64,000 nt of DNA from Salinimicrobium sp050750585 (GCF_050750585.1 NZ_JBOJLM010000004.1:1-64000), one strand, 5' to 3'. Shown: positions 16,376 through 26,236, counted from the stretch's first letter. The notes: generated from the letters alone by a model not told the origin. A program made the numbers and translations.

Positions 16376-19128
16376 GAATGTTGTTTTATTTCTTTTTCTA
16401 CGAAGGGAACTTCGGGATCACATATCTCTAAAATAAGGTTTTTAAGCTGAATTTTAAATTCTGCGAGGGTATCTGAAGTTATATTGGTGTCTTTTTTGGC
16501 ACCATAACCTTTTTTATCTTTTTTACAGAACTGAAGGAATCCAGCTTTGAGGTTTTTGAAGGAAATAATCCCTGCTTCAAGATCTTGTGGAAGAGGGGAA
16601 TCCTGGTTCATCATGAGCGCATAAGTGAGTATCTGGAATGGCTTACTGTACTTGTCATAATCTAAACTTATCTCGTCCCAGTCTACTACCTCAACTTTGT
16701 TCTGTTCAACTTTTCCTGTTTTATAATCAATGATGCGCATCCTGCCGTTGAATTCATCAACACGATCTACAGTTCCTTTTAAAAATACAGGGAAATCGAG
16801 CTCTTCAATGGGAATCTGCACCTTCAGCCTGTCTTCTATTTTCAAAATCTTTATAGTATTCCCTTCTTTTATATGATCAATCTCTGATCTTAAAAAGTTG
16901 CGCACATAGCGGCGTGCAACTTCAAAAATAAGCAGGTTTTGCCCATTATTGAGAGGCGCTTTGGTGTAGTGCTCCCTAAACTGTTTTTCAATTTCGGCAT
17001 TGCTGTTTTCAAGGGCTTTTTCGAGCATTTCAACAGTGACCTGCTCCTCCAGCATATTTCGGTAAAAAACCTCCAGGGTATCATGCACTACAGTACCCAG
17101 GGTATTATAGGCGACAGTTTCTTCTACCTCTTCGCGCTCCCTTATTCCCAGAACATACTGTTTATAAAAATCTAAAGGATTCCTGATATAGGTGGTGAGC
17201 GCCGATGGAGAAAATCCTTCTGCCGCTCTTGCCTTGAGCTTTGCAATGACTTCTGCCGACTTGTGAACGGTTTTAAGCTGCGCCGATACGGGTGGAACTA
17301 CGGGGCTAATGTTGAAGTTCTGAATGTTGTGATCCTTCTGGGCTTCCATTTCAAGCTGCAGTAAAAAACGGCTTTTTTCACCCGCATTGAGTCCGTCACT
17401 TTCAGTATTGTACAGCAAATGCACCTGTTTTGCCCGCTGTAGTAAATGGTAAAAGTGATAGGTATAAACAGCGTCTTTTTCTTTATAAGTAGGCAACTTA
17501 TAAGCGCATTTAAGATCAAAAGGGATGAAGGAATTACTGCTTTTTCCTGCCGGAAGCACTCCTTCATTTACCGAAGTAAGGATTACATTTTTAAAATCGA
17601 GCACCCGCGACTCGAGCATCCCCATAAGCTGTAGCCCTGAAAAAGGTTTCCCACGGAAGTCGACCGTCTTTGAAGACAGGAAATCTTTGTAAACAGAGAA
17701 CAGAATTTTAATGGAATCTATATAGGGATATTCTGAAACCAGGTTGTTTATCTGGTTAAGCAACAAATGCAGCTGATACAGGAATTCGAGGGTAATTTTA
17801 TCGCGGTCACTATCCATACGATCTTTAAAGATCATGATCAACCCCTGAAGATTCTGCAAAGCAATTTTCGGATCATTTTTCCAATCCCCAAAGCAGGCAG
17901 TGAAAAGCGGTTTAAACTCGGTGGGGACAGCTTTAAACAGATCTTCTTCTTTAATGTAGACCAGGTTTTCCTTGCGGATATTCTCTAGCAACCTGCGGGA
18001 AAATCCGCCTGTTACCTGTTGTACCAGCGGGTGGCTGAGCACCAGCATAAGATCTTTGTAATAATGAGTACCATCGCCCTGCACCGTATGTATTTTCAAC
18101 AGGTGTTCCAGGAGAAAAGCAACAGGGGCATTTTGCAGCGCAAAACCCATGGTAATGTTTACCTCCTCTACATTAGGCGGCAGGGAATTGAACACCGGAA
18201 GCAGCAAGCTTTCATCACCAAGAACAACGGCGGTCTCCTTTAGTTCTTCGGGGGAAAGTTTAGACAATAATTCTCCCACATACTTAGCCTGCCCAATATT
18301 CTTGGGAACACCAATCATCTTTATATCCTTGGGCTCACTGTACGACCGGGAAATAAACTGTGGCTTATTGTTCTTAAAATAGGGCCAGGACTTGAGATAA
18401 TTCCGTAGAAACAGAGAGACATCATGCTGCTCATCCTGAAGAAAGACCTCATCGATATCCCAGAATACTTCAGCTTTACCGGCTTCAAGAAGAAACTGAA
18501 ATATATTTTGTTCCGCAGTATTTAACGCATTAAAACCTATAAATACAAATGGCCCTGAAACCGTTTCGGCATATTCAGAAATTCTTTCAGAAGCCCTCCT
18601 GTACACCATTCCCTGGTAAGCCAGCTCCTTCTCTTCAAGCTGCTTTTGGAGTGCTTCATAATAATCGGGAAGTTTATTCCAGAAGAGCAGGTAGTTCTCC
18701 ATAAGTGGAGTTTTCTCTTCCTGAAGGTACCAGTGGTTCATTTCCTGAATATCGCCCAGGAAACCAAAAAACGATTTATAGTCTATAAGATAGCGGTCAA
18801 TTTCATTAAAATCGTAGAGCAGCGTTTGCGCCCAGGCAGAGAATGTTTCAAAACCTTCACATTGGTCTTTTGGCGTACAGGCCCGGTAAGCGGAATAAAA
18901 TTCAAAAAGGGCTGTTAAATTATCAATAGATTTAAGCCCTGCTATTTCTTCGGAAAAGTCTTCAATACTCAACACCCTGGGAGCGAACATGGGCTTTGAA
19001 GAAAGCCTGGAAAGCCTGTTCACCAGACTGGCACCTGCTCTTTTACTGGGCAGGATAAATGTGGTTTCAGAGATGTTTGCGTTTCGGGATAGTAACTCCT
19101 GAAGAACCTGTTCAATAAATGATATCAT
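16369..19128 (-). CDS. AddB-like subunit, PD-(D/E)XK nuclease family
   Basis: A 919-residue protein. The N-terminal ~600 residues resemble a degenerate UvrD-type helicase (ILPSKRAGASLVNRL at the start, where a Walker A would be, and VILTSVNEGVLPAGKSSNSF for the late helicase segment) without a GKT loop. The C-terminal ~250 residues form a RecB-like nuclease: GTVVHDTLEVFY, GTVDRVDEF and the catalytic IIDYKTGK. The Cys-Pro that begins the Fe-S staple of many AddB proteins is Asn-Pro here (TYIRNPLDFYKQYVLG), so an iron-sulfur cluster is unlikely. It should pair with the AddA-like protein at 22119-25262 for double-strand-break end processing. Confidence 0.87.
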   Translation of the reverse strand: MISFIEQVLQELLSRNANISETTFILPSKRAGASLVNRLSRLSSKPMFAPRVLSIEDFSEEIAGLKSIDNLTALFEFYSAYRACTPKDQCEGFETFSAWAQTLLYDFNEIDRYLIDYKSFFGFLGDIQEMNHWYLQEEKTPLMENYLLFWNKLPDYYEALQKQLEEKELAYQGMVYRRASERISEYAETVSGPFVFIGFNALNTAEQNIFQFLLEAGKAEVFWDIDEVFLQDEQHDVSLFLRNYLKSWPYFKNNKPQFISRSYSEPKDIKMIGVPKNIGQAKYVGELLSKLSPEELKETAVVLGDESLLLPVFNSLPPNVEEVNITMGFALQNAPVAFLLEHLLKIHTVQGDGTHYYKDLMLVLSHPLVQQVTGGFSRRLLENIRKENLVYIKEEDLFKAVPTEFKPLFTACFGDWKNDPKIALQNLQGLIMIFKDRMDSDRDKITLEFLYQLHLLLNQINNLVSEYPYIDSIKILFSVYKDFLSSKTVDFRGKPFSGLQLMGMLESRVLDFKNVILTSVNEGVLPAGKSSNSFIPFDLKCAYKLPTYKEKDAVYTYHFYHLLQRAKQVHLLYNTESDGLNAGEKSRFLLQLEMEAQKDHNIQNFNISPVVPPVSAQLKTVHKSAEVIAKLKARAAEGFSPSALTTYIRNPLDFYKQYVLGIREREEVEETVAYNTLGTVVHDTLEVFYRNMLEEQVTVEMLEKALENSNAEIEKQFREHYTKAPLNNGQNLLIFEVARRYVRNFLRSEIDHIKEGNTIKILKIEDRLKVQIPIEELDFPVFLKGTVDRVDEFNGRMRIIDYKTGKVEQNKVEVVDWDEISLDYDKYSKPFQILTYALMMNQDSPLPQDLEAGIISFKNLKAGFLQFCKKDKKGYGAKKDTNITSDTLAEFKIQLKNLILEICDPEVPFVEKEIKQHSW

Positions 19129-19138
19129 GCCTTAAAAA

Positions 19139-19173
19139 TAAAAAACGCCCCGGTCAAACCGGGGCGTTTTTCT
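19139..19173. terminator. Intrinsic terminator between ompA and the addB-like gene
   Basis: 14-bp arms AAAAACGCCCCGGT / ACCGGGGCGTTTTT with a 3-nt loop. It lies beyond the minus-strand ompA stop and upstream of the addB-like start, so ompA transcription ends here; it works symmetrically. Confidence 0.93.
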
Positions 19174-19196
19174 AAATAAATTTAGTGAAAGTCAGG

Positions 19197-20588
19197 TTAC
19201 ATTCCGCCCTGATTGTCTCTCATCTCTTTTTCTTTATCTAAAGAAATCTCTACCCTTCTGTTTTCCTGTCTTCCTTGAGCAGTGCTGTTAGAAGCGATTG
19301 GTTGAGATTCTCCATATCCTTCAGAAGTCAATCTGCTGGAAGGAATACCAGTGTTTTCAAGGAAAGTCTCTACAGATTGTGCTCTTTCTCTGGATAGTTT
19401 TTCATTGTAAGATTCACTACCGGTGCTATCTGTGTGTCCTCCAATATGGAAGATAGTGTTAGGATACTCTTTCATAATATCGGCGATAGCCTGAAGAGTT
19501 TCCTCAGATTCAGATCTGATTGTAGCTTTATTAAGATCGAAAAGAATAGTTCTTGAATATTCATTCAACTCTTCGATTACCTCTACAGTTGGTTCAGGAC
19601 ATCCGTTGTTTGCAGCAGTTCCTGCTACTTCTGGACATTCATCATCTTTGTCTAGCACTCCATCGTTATCCATATCTTCCCATGGACATCCGTTGTTTTC
19701 TTTAGGACCTGCTTCGTTTGGACATTCATCCTCGCTGTCTTTAACTCCGTCACCATCGGCATCTGGACATCCATTCAATGCAGCAAGACCAGCTACAGTA
19801 GGGCATTCATCCTGAGGATCTGCAATACCGTCACCGTCTGTATCTGGGCAACCGTTAAATTGTGCAAGACCGGCTTCATTAGGACATTCATCCAACCTGT
19901 CCTGGATCCCGTCACCATCAGAGTCAGGACAACCGTTGAATTGTTCTAATCCGGCTACCTCAGGACACTCATCATTTTTATCGTAGATACCATCTCCGTC
20001 AGTATCTTGTCCTCCAAAGGCAAATTTAATTCCTGCTGCATGCTGGAAGTGTGAGTTCATATCGTCGTCAAAACCATGCTTGTAGATAGTTTGTACTGAA
20101 AGGGCAAGGTTGTCGGTAAACCAGAAGTTAAAACCTACAGTTCCATCAAGAGTTGCGAAGCCTTCTTCGTCAACCCAGGTATAACCACCCCCAACTCCTA
20201 CAATAGGATCTAACCAACCTGCGTTGGCGTCATTGCGAAAGCTGTAGTTGAAGGTACCGTCAAGACCATAATACATTAGGTCATCCCATCCTTCATCTCC
20301 ATATTTGCCGATCTGGTTAACAGAACCAGCTGCTTCAAAATAGAATCCTGCTCCAATATTACGAGCAACAGAGATTCTAGAAATACCTGCAAGTACGTTC
20401 CAGTGATCTCCGGTATTAAAAAATTCGTCAAAATACCCCCCTAGAGGTGCATCCTCGCCTGTTGGGTAAAAATCCACTGCGTTTACTCCTATTCCAATAG
20501 CCCAGGGATTATTGTCATCCTGTGCCTGCATAGTGCTGAAGCTCAGAATGCATAGTGAAGCCAATAATAATCTGTTTAGATGTTTCAT
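19197..20588 (-). CDS. OmpA family outer membrane protein with thrombospondin type 3 repeats
   Basis: A 463-residue protein. A signal peptide (cleavage after MQA-QDD) is followed by an eight-strand-type barrel of about 170 residues, then five or six Asp-rich repeats of the form DxDGDGxxDxxDECP each with two cysteines (residues ~200-325), then a C-terminal OmpA domain with the peptidoglycan-binding HIGGHTDSTGSESYNEKLS. It is a calcium-binding, cell-wall-anchoring porin-like protein typical of Flavobacteriia. It is transcribed alone: a consensus promoter lies at 20625-20654 and a strong terminator follows. Its position between the two addAB-like genes is notable. Confidence 0.93.
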   Translation of the reverse strand: MKHLNRLLLASLCILSFSTMQAQDDNNPWAIGIGVNAVDFYPTGEDAPLGGYFDEFFNTGDHWNVLAGISRISVARNIGAGFYFEAAGSVNQIGKYGDEGWDDLMYYGLDGTFNYSFRNDANAGWLDPIVGVGGGYTWVDEEGFATLDGTVGFNFWFTDNLALSVQTIYKHGFDDDMNSHFQHAAGIKFAFGGQDTDGDGIYDKNDECPEVAGLEQFNGCPDSDGDGIQDRLDECPNEAGLAQFNGCPDTDGDGIADPQDECPTVAGLAALNGCPDADGDGVKDSEDECPNEAGPKENNGCPWEDMDNDGVLDKDDECPEVAGTAANNGCPEPTVEVIEELNEYSRTILFDLNKATIRSESEETLQAIADIMKEYPNTIFHIGGHTDSTGSESYNEKLSRERAQSVETFLENTGIPSSRLTSEGYGESQPIASNSTAQGRQENRRVEISLDKEKEMRDNQGGM

Positions 20589-20624
20589 ATTGCTGAGTTT
20601 AATAATTTAATTAGTTAGCAGAAA

Positions 20625-20654
20625 CAAAAGTAGACCGATATTCAGTATTAACAA
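20625..20654 (-). promoter_or_regulatory. Promoter of the ompA-like gene (Bacteroidota TTG-N19-TAnnTTTG)
   Basis: On the minus strand TTG (20654-20652) is followed by exactly 19 nt and then TACTTTTG (20632-20625), the consensus -33/-7 pair of Bacteroidota sigma factor. The leader to the ATG is about 30 nt. Confidence 0.75.
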
Positions 20655-20845
20655 AGCCCAATTTAATAAAGTTTTCTTAATAAGGCTGGCGTTTGGGGCA
20701 GTAACAAAGGATTTACAGCATAATTATTTTGAGAAAAACTTAAAATATTAACATTTTTTTAGGTTTTGCTACGGTGTTATTCTGCTCAGTAAAAAGCTTT
20801 TCTAAAGTATCTGATATAAAGGATAAAAAAGCCCGAAATTGATAT

Positions 20846-20879
20846 AGAAAAGGTGTTTCCCAAGAGAAACACCTTTTCT
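20846..20879 (-). terminator. Intrinsic terminator of kbl
   Basis: 14-bp arms AGAAAAGGTGTTTC / GAAACACCTTTTCT with a 6-nt loop, starting 9 nt beyond the kbl stop on the minus strand. Confidence 0.9.
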
Positions 20880-20888
20880 ATTTTAACC

Positions 20889-22085
20889 TTATTTAATGAT
20901 ATCAAGCTCTTTTCCCACTTTTTTAAAGGCGGCAATAGCTTTATCCAGGTGTTCCTGAGTGTGGGCAGCCGAGAGTTGTACCCTTATTCTCGCTTTTCCT
21001 TTAGGCACTACAGGGTAGAAGAATCCAATTACGTAGATCCCTTCCTCTAAAAGCCTGTCGGCCATTTTTTGTGAAAGTTTTGCATCATAGAGCATCACCG
21101 GTACAATGGCAGCTTTCCCGTCAATGATTTCAAAACCGGCATCTTTTATACCTTTTTTGAAGTATTTTGTATTTTCCTTGACCTTGTTCCTAAGAGAGTC
21201 GTCTTTAGATAACATATCAAAAACCTTGATAGAAGCTCCCACAATAGCCGGAGCCAGGGAGTTGGAGAATAGATATGGTCGCGATCTTTGACGCAGAATT
21301 TCTATAACCTCTTTTTTAGCCACAGTATAACCGCCCATTGCACCTCCCAGTGCTTTCCCGAGGGTTCCGGTAATAATATCAATACGCCCCAGTACTCCTT
21401 TTTCTTCGAGAGTACCTATCCCATCCTGACCTATAAATCCTGTTGCATGGCATTCATCTATCATAACCATGGCATCATACTTTTCGGCAAGATCACAGAT
21501 CTTATCGAGGGGAGCTACCAGCCCGTCCATGGAGAATACACCATCAGTAACAATAATCTTAAACCGCGCTCCTTTTTCATTAGCTGTTTTAAGCTGCGCT
21601 TCAAGCTCTTCCATATTCCCATTTTCGTAACGGTAGCGAGCTGCCTTACACAACCTTACCCCATCAATAATGGAAGCGTGGTTGAGGGAGTCAGAAATTA
21701 TAGCGTCTTCAGCAGTCAAAAGTGGCTCAAAAACGCCCCCGTTCGCATCAAATGCAGCAGCATAAAGTATGGTATCATCCATCCCGTAGAAGTGGGCAAT
21801 CTTGCGCTCCAGTTCTTTATGGATATCCTGGGTACCGCATATAAACCGTACACTAGACATTCCGAAGCCATGCGTATCCATAGCGTCTTTTGCTGCCTGT
21901 ATCACTTCTGGGTGTGACGAGAGCCCAAGGTAATTGTTGGCACAAAAATTCAGAACCTTTTTACCACCTTCAAGAGTGATCTCAGCGCCCTGTGGTGAAG
22001 TAATGATCCTTTCTTTTTTATAAAGGCCTTCTTCTTTAATATTGTTTATTTCCTTTTCAAGGTATTCCTGCATTTTTCCGTACAT
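20889..22085 (-). CDS. kbl: Glycine C-acetyltransferase (2-amino-3-ketobutyrate CoA ligase)
   Basis: A 398-residue PLP enzyme of the alpha-oxoamine synthase family. NFCANNYLGLSSHPEV near residue 46, the Asp of DECHATGFIG binding the PLP pyridine nitrogen, and the PLP lysine in TGTLGKALGGAMGGY are all present; sequence matches Kbl throughout. It converts 2-amino-3-oxobutyrate and CoA to glycine and acetyl-CoA, the second step of threonine breakdown. Threonine dehydrogenase is not in the window. It is flanked by its own promoter-like box and terminator, so it appears monocistronic within the addAB-like region. Confidence 0.95.
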   Translation of the reverse strand: MYGKMQEYLEKEINNIKEEGLYKKERIITSPQGAEITLEGGKKVLNFCANNYLGLSSHPEVIQAAKDAMDTHGFGMSSVRFICGTQDIHKELERKIAHFYGMDDTILYAAAFDANGGVFEPLLTAEDAIISDSLNHASIIDGVRLCKAARYRYENGNMEELEAQLKTANEKGARFKIIVTDGVFSMDGLVAPLDKICDLAEKYDAMVMIDECHATGFIGQDGIGTLEEKGVLGRIDIITGTLGKALGGAMGGYTVAKKEVIEILRQRSRPYLFSNSLAPAIVGASIKVFDMLSKDDSLRNKVKENTKYFKKGIKDAGFEIIDGKAAIVPVMLYDAKLSQKMADRLLEEGIYVIGFFYPVVPKGKARIRVQLSAAHTQEHLDKAIAAFKKVGKELDIIK

Positions 22086-22102
22086 AGTGACTGGTTTTTT
22101 TA

Positions 22103-22110
22103 CAAAATTA
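22103..22110 (-). promoter_or_regulatory. Putative -7 box for kbl
   Basis: TAATTTTG on the minus strand matches TAnnTTTG and sits 17 nt before the kbl ATG. No well-spaced -33 TTG is seen. Confidence 0.45.
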
Positions 22111-22118
22111 CATTCTTT

Positions 22119-25100
22119 TTACACAAAAGTTACTTCAATCTGGTCGTTTATATAAACCAGGATCTTGTTTTCAATTTCAAAATTCATCTTTTCTAAAATA
22201 TCGGCATATTGCGATATCTGCGCCTTGTGTTTTGGATCTGCTGCACCTGTCTTGTAGTCAATAATATTCACCTTATTACCAGAAAAAATAAGTCTGTCGG
22301 GTCTTAAGAGAGCGCCGTCTTCAGAAATTATTTCGCGTTCATTATAATTCACCACGTCATTTGTAAAATATTTCCTTAATGCGCTATGGCCTATAACTTC
22401 TAAAATTGATCTTTCAAGTTCTTCTTTTTCTTCGGAAGGAAAAAGTCCGTCATTTTTGCCATTTTCGAGCACCCGCTCTACATCTTCTTCCGTATCTATT
22501 TTAGCAAAAAGATCGTGGATAAGCTGACCTTTTTCAATAGCCTTTTGCTGCTTGGTATTCCACATGAGCCCCGAACGCGTGATGATCGAAATACCATTGC
22601 CCTCGGTTGGGGAAGAAAAGAAACTTTGCTGCTCAAAGGTATTAGCCGGTTTTTTTTCTTCGGAAATTACTTCATGCATATTTCCGAAGTGGTACTCATT
22701 ACTGTCATTCCACTTCCCTATAGACCGCAAATAGGATATAAACAAGCCCGAAATGCGATTGGTATTTTCGTTCCCCTTCTTGTCCAGGTCCATTTTTGAA
22801 ATGATATACAACTGATGTTCGGGGCGTGTCATAGCCACATACAGCACATTGAGCGCATCAAGCTGACTATTACTACTCAACTCATTATAAATTTGAGGTG
22901 CCTCACCTTCCCATTCTTTCATCTTATCGGCTGCACGCAGGTAAGCAATTTCTACGTTGGTATCGAGTTCTTCGGGCAATTCTATCCAAAAATGTTCCCT
23001 GGCCGTGTCATTTATCTGGGTATTGGCAAAAGGATAGATTACCACAGGAAATTCCAGTCCTTTAGCTTTATGTATGGTCATTATTTGCACTGCATTTTCA
23101 CCTTGTGGTACCACAATGCTCAGTTCGTCTTTCTTTCGCTCCCACTGTTCCAAAAAGGTGAAAAATGCAACCCCTTCTGTACTGGAAACTTCGTAAACAA
23201 AATCGAGATAGAACTGCAGGTAAGCATCAAAAACGGCCTCTAACGAGAAAGCCCTGATTATATATTCAACCGCTTCATAAACCGACATTGCCGTAGCTGC
23301 CACGGGCGAAAAATTGATCTCATTCTTTTCCAGAGCTTTAAAGAATTCCTCCCCTTCAGGCTTTAGATACTCTTCCAAAAATTGGAAATCGTTGTCTACC
23401 TCAATGATTTCAGTCAAAAGATAATCGAGGATCTCAAATTTGAGAGACCTGTCTCCGGGATCGAGGCAATACTGTAAGACTGCAGTAATAAACCTGATTT
23501 TTGGAGAACGGTTTATAAGTAAACTTTCCGCAGAAATAACGGGAATAGTATGTTCACTCAGGTAATTGGCTACAGCGATACTCTCACGGCGTGTTCGGGT
23601 AAGGATACAGATATCTGAAAGTGCCCGGCCCTGTTCCTGCACTTCCTTAATAATTTCAAGCACTCTTATGGGGTACGCCTCCATTTCTTCGGAAGCATTT
23701 TCGGCTTCTATAAAGGAGATATTCACATAACCTTCTTTAGAGCTCACAACGCCCTGGCCGCTGTTAAGAAAGAGGTTTTTATGGGTTTCATTCAGAAAAA
23801 ATCCTGAAGCATATTTAAAGAAATCGTTATTGAACTCCACAACCGTCCTGGCACTCCTGTAGTTGTTTGGCAACACCAGCATTTCCAGGTCTTCAACGCT
23901 AAACGGATGCCGCTTTTGGCAAAGTTCCATAAATTGTTCGGCTTTACCGCCACGCCATCTGTAAATAGACTGTTTTGCATCTCCTACCAGCGTGAGTGAA
24001 CCAAATTCGCCTGCCGGGTGCTCAATAGATAGTGTATTGTCAACAAGCGGGATCAAATTTTCCCACTGTAACTGGGAGGTATCCTGAAACTCATCTATAA
24101 AATAGTGACGGTAGCGATCTCCCAGCCTCTCATAAATAAAAGGTGCGGGCTGATCTTTCACTGCTTTGCCTATCGTGGCGTTGAATTCGGAAATCAACAC
24201 CAGCGAATTTTCAGCTTTTATCTCTTCAATCTGTGCCTGTATGGCATTTAAAAGAGACAGCGGCACGAGGTTCTTGTCTACCGCTTCAAGGAACTGTATG
24301 CTGGTGATGTAATTTTTTGCCTGATTGTACAGTATGACAATTTGCGGCTGAAGGCTATCGAGAACCTGCTTTTTTGCTGCATCAAGTTTAGATGCATAGA
24401 GTGCTTTTTCAGCAAGATCCCTTTGCCAGCCTGCGGAAAAGTTAACGTTAAAATCCCCTTTTTGAAGCTTTAGAAAAAATTTTGGGCAATAGCCGCCACT
24501 AAAACATCCATTATCAAGATTGTTTTCATCCAGTAACTGGAAAAAGTCATTTGCCGTGTCAACAACAGCACTTTCCAGCTTTTCTTGTTCCTGAATGATC
24601 TTCTTTTTGAGATCTTCAAAATCGCCCGGCTTCTTTGTCTTTAGGATCTCCAGAAATTTGCTACTGGTTTCTTGTGTGAGCAATCGGCCAATGGCAAAAA
24701 GGTCACGGGCTATGTCCCAGCTCTTATCGTCATCTGTGCGGGAGAGCACAAAATTGACCAGAATCCGGGTAATGGCTTTGTCTTTCCCTGCTTTGCTAAT
24801 AAGCCTGTCTACCGCCTCCCCAAGCACTTCATCGGTTCTAAGTTCCACTTCAAAATTGAGTGGCAGCCCGAGGTCTTTGGCAAAGGTTCGCAAAACCCGG
24901 TGGGTGAAGCCATCTATAGTAGAAACTTCAAAGGCTGCATAGTTGTGAATAATATGCTTTAGGATATCACTGCTTCTCTTCTGAATGATCTCTGGCGGCT
25001 TTCCCGTGTCTTTGGAAAGCACAGAGAGCAAGTCTTCTTCTTTCCTGGTGCGCCTGGGGTTGGCAAGCCCGTGCAGGCTCTCAATTATGCGCGATTTCAT

Positions 25101-25262
25101 TTCCCCCACAGCCTTATTGGTAAAGGTAATGGCAAGAATATTTTTATAGCTGTCTATTCTTGGCGAAGACAGCAGAAGTAAAAGATACTGGTTTACAAGG
25201 GTATAGGTCTTCCCCGAACCAGCCGAAGCGTCGTAAATTCTGAAGATGTTAGCGTCCTTCAA
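22119..25262 (-). CDS. AddA/RecB-like UvrD family helicase-nuclease
   Basis: A 1047-residue SF1A helicase with fused nuclease. The helicase motifs run in order: ASAGSGKT near residues 13-20 (I), DEFQDTSQLQW (II), GDAKQSIYRWRGG (III), NNYRS (IV), MTIHKAKGLEFPVV (V) and VLYVAMTRPEHQLY (VI). The C-terminus carries the PD-(D/E)XK nuclease with RPDRLIF and IIDYKTG. It unwinds and degrades double-strand-break ends to load RecA, together with the AddB-like protein encoded 3 kb downstream on the same strand. The two subunits are separated by kbl and ompA rather than adjacent. Confidence 0.92.
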   Translation of the reverse strand: MKDANIFRIYDASAGSGKTYTLVNQYLLLLLSSPRIDSYKNILAITFTNKAVGEMKSRIIESLHGLANPRRTRKEEDLLSVLSKDTGKPPEIIQKRSSDILKHIIHNYAAFEVSTIDGFTHRVLRTFAKDLGLPLNFEVELRTDEVLGEAVDRLISKAGKDKAITRILVNFVLSRTDDDKSWDIARDLFAIGRLLTQETSSKFLEILKTKKPGDFEDLKKKIIQEQEKLESAVVDTANDFFQLLDENNLDNGCFSGGYCPKFFLKLQKGDFNVNFSAGWQRDLAEKALYASKLDAAKKQVLDSLQPQIVILYNQAKNYITSIQFLEAVDKNLVPLSLLNAIQAQIEEIKAENSLVLISEFNATIGKAVKDQPAPFIYERLGDRYRHYFIDEFQDTSQLQWENLIPLVDNTLSIEHPAGEFGSLTLVGDAKQSIYRWRGGKAEQFMELCQKRHPFSVEDLEMLVLPNNYRSARTVVEFNNDFFKYASGFFLNETHKNLFLNSGQGVVSSKEGYVNISFIEAENASEEMEAYPIRVLEIIKEVQEQGRALSDICILTRTRRESIAVANYLSEHTIPVISAESLLINRSPKIRFITAVLQYCLDPGDRSLKFEILDYLLTEIIEVDNDFQFLEEYLKPEGEEFFKALEKNEINFSPVAATAMSVYEAVEYIIRAFSLEAVFDAYLQFYLDFVYEVSSTEGVAFFTFLEQWERKKDELSIVVPQGENAVQIMTIHKAKGLEFPVVIYPFANTQINDTAREHFWIELPEELDTNVEIAYLRAADKMKEWEGEAPQIYNELSSNSQLDALNVLYVAMTRPEHQLYIISKMDLDKKGNENTNRISGLFISYLRSIGKWNDSNEYHFGNMHEVISEEKKPANTFEQQSFFSSPTEGNGISIITRSGLMWNTKQQKAIEKGQLIHDLFAKIDTEEDVERVLENGKNDGLFPSEEKEELERSILEVIGHSALRKYFTNDVVNYNEREIISEDGALLRPDRLIFSGNKVNIIDYKTGAADPKHKAQISQYADILEKMNFEIENKILVYINDQIEVTFV

Positions 25263-25441
25263 ATTTTTTTTACTAAAGTAAGAAATGCATCTTAATTGAC
25301 CTGCTCATGCCGATCCATTAGCTGGAAAAAATGCATAAAAAAATGAGATTATTCTAAGTAACTGTAAACTAACTTTTTTAAAAAGCTACATCTTTAAGGA
25401 TTTTATAACATTTTATACTTCTTATTAAAGAGGTTTATCTC

Positions 25442-25449
25442 TAAATTTG
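25442..25449 (+). promoter_or_regulatory. Putative -7 box for sodA
   Basis: TAAATTTG matches TAnnTTTG and lies 35 nt before the ATG. No -33 TTG at the ideal spacing. Confidence 0.4.
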
Positions 25450-25484
25450 AAGTTGACCTAATTAATAATAAAAACGATTTAACT

Positions 25485-26093
25485 ATGGCTTTCGAGTTAC
25501 CAAAATTAAAATATGCATTTGACGCATTGGAGCCTCACATTGACGCAAAAACAATGGAGATCCACCACGATAAACATCACGCAGGATATACCAGCAAATT
25601 AAATGATGCTGTAAAAGGCACAGATATGGAAGGGAAGAATATTGAGAATATTCTCAATAACCTTGACATGGATGATAAAGCTGTCCGCAACAACGGAGGG
25701 GGATATTTTAACCATAACCTTTTCTGGGAGATCATGGAACCTAATGGTGGTGGAAAGCCACAGGGAGATCTGGCCTCTGCAATAGACAAAGACTTTGGAT
25801 CTTTCGAAGCTTTTAAAGATGAGTTCTCTAAAGCAGGTGCTACCCAGTTTGGATCTGGTTGGGCTTGGCTTTGCGTGCAGGAAGGTGGCAAGCTTGAAGT
25901 ATGTTCTTCAGCAAACCAGGATAATCCTTTAATGCCCGGAGTAGGTTGCGGCGGATATCCAATCCTTGGAATGGACGTTTGGGAACATGCTTATTATTTA
26001 AAGTATCAAAACCAACGTCCCGCTTATATTGATGCGTTCTTCAATGTGATCAACTGGGAAGAAGTTTCCAAAAGATATGCACAACATAAATAA
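25485..26093 (+). CDS. sodA: Superoxide dismutase, Mn/Fe family
   Basis: A 202-residue SOD. All four metal ligands are visible: His in MEIHHDKHHAGY (near residue 27), His in GGGYFNHNLFWE (near 79), and Asp and His in DVWEHAYYLKYQN (near 164-168). The GSGWAW core is also typical. It dismutates superoxide to H2O2 and O2 in the cytoplasm; Mn versus Fe preference cannot be decided by reading. It is monocistronic, with an element of the GAGGCTGT family directly after it that probably ends its transcript. Confidence 0.96.
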   Translation: MAFELPKLKYAFDALEPHIDAKTMEIHHDKHHAGYTSKLNDAVKGTDMEGKNIENILNNLDMDDKAVRNNGGGYFNHNLFWEIMEPNGGGKPQGDLASAIDKDFGSFEAFKDEFSKAGATQFGSGWAWLCVQEGGKLEVCSSANQDNPLMPGVGCGGYPILGMDVWEHAYYLKYQNQRPAYIDAFFNVINWEEVSKRYAQHK

Positions 26094-26123
26094 TTAAAGT
26101 CTATTAGAGATTTTAAATAAGAC

Positions 26124-26236
26124 AGGAGGCTGTCTTAAAAGCTAACTTGAAAAGTTTTTCTGAATTAGTGGATCTATCTTGAATAGGACCAAACTTCAGG
26201 ATGACCAAAAAAGGCTTTTAAGGCAGCCTTTTTTTT
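26124..26236. repeat. Inverted-repeat element of the GGCTGTCT...AGGCAGCC type, copy 1
   Basis: Left arm AGGCTGTCTTAAAAGC (26127-26142) pairs at a distance with right arm GGCTTTTAAGGCAGCCT ending at 26229, followed by nine or more T. The ends resemble those of the element at 35778-35905. The interior has a CTTGAAT...CTTCAGGATGACC stretch like a worn copy of the internal stem seen in copy 2. Probably a miniature non-coding repeat that now serves as the sodA terminator. Confidence 0.65.

Larger units (their letters stand above)
20589..20888. other. Intergenic region between kbl and ompA
   Basis: 300 nt holding the ompA promoter near 20625-20654 and the kbl terminator at 20846-20879. No reading frame is convincing. 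Confidence 0.7.

Noticed and set aside
21288..21917. 209-codon open frame on the plus strand
   Set aside because: It lies entirely antisense to kbl, whose catalytic motifs are intact; the frame has no recognisable domain and is an antisense shadow.
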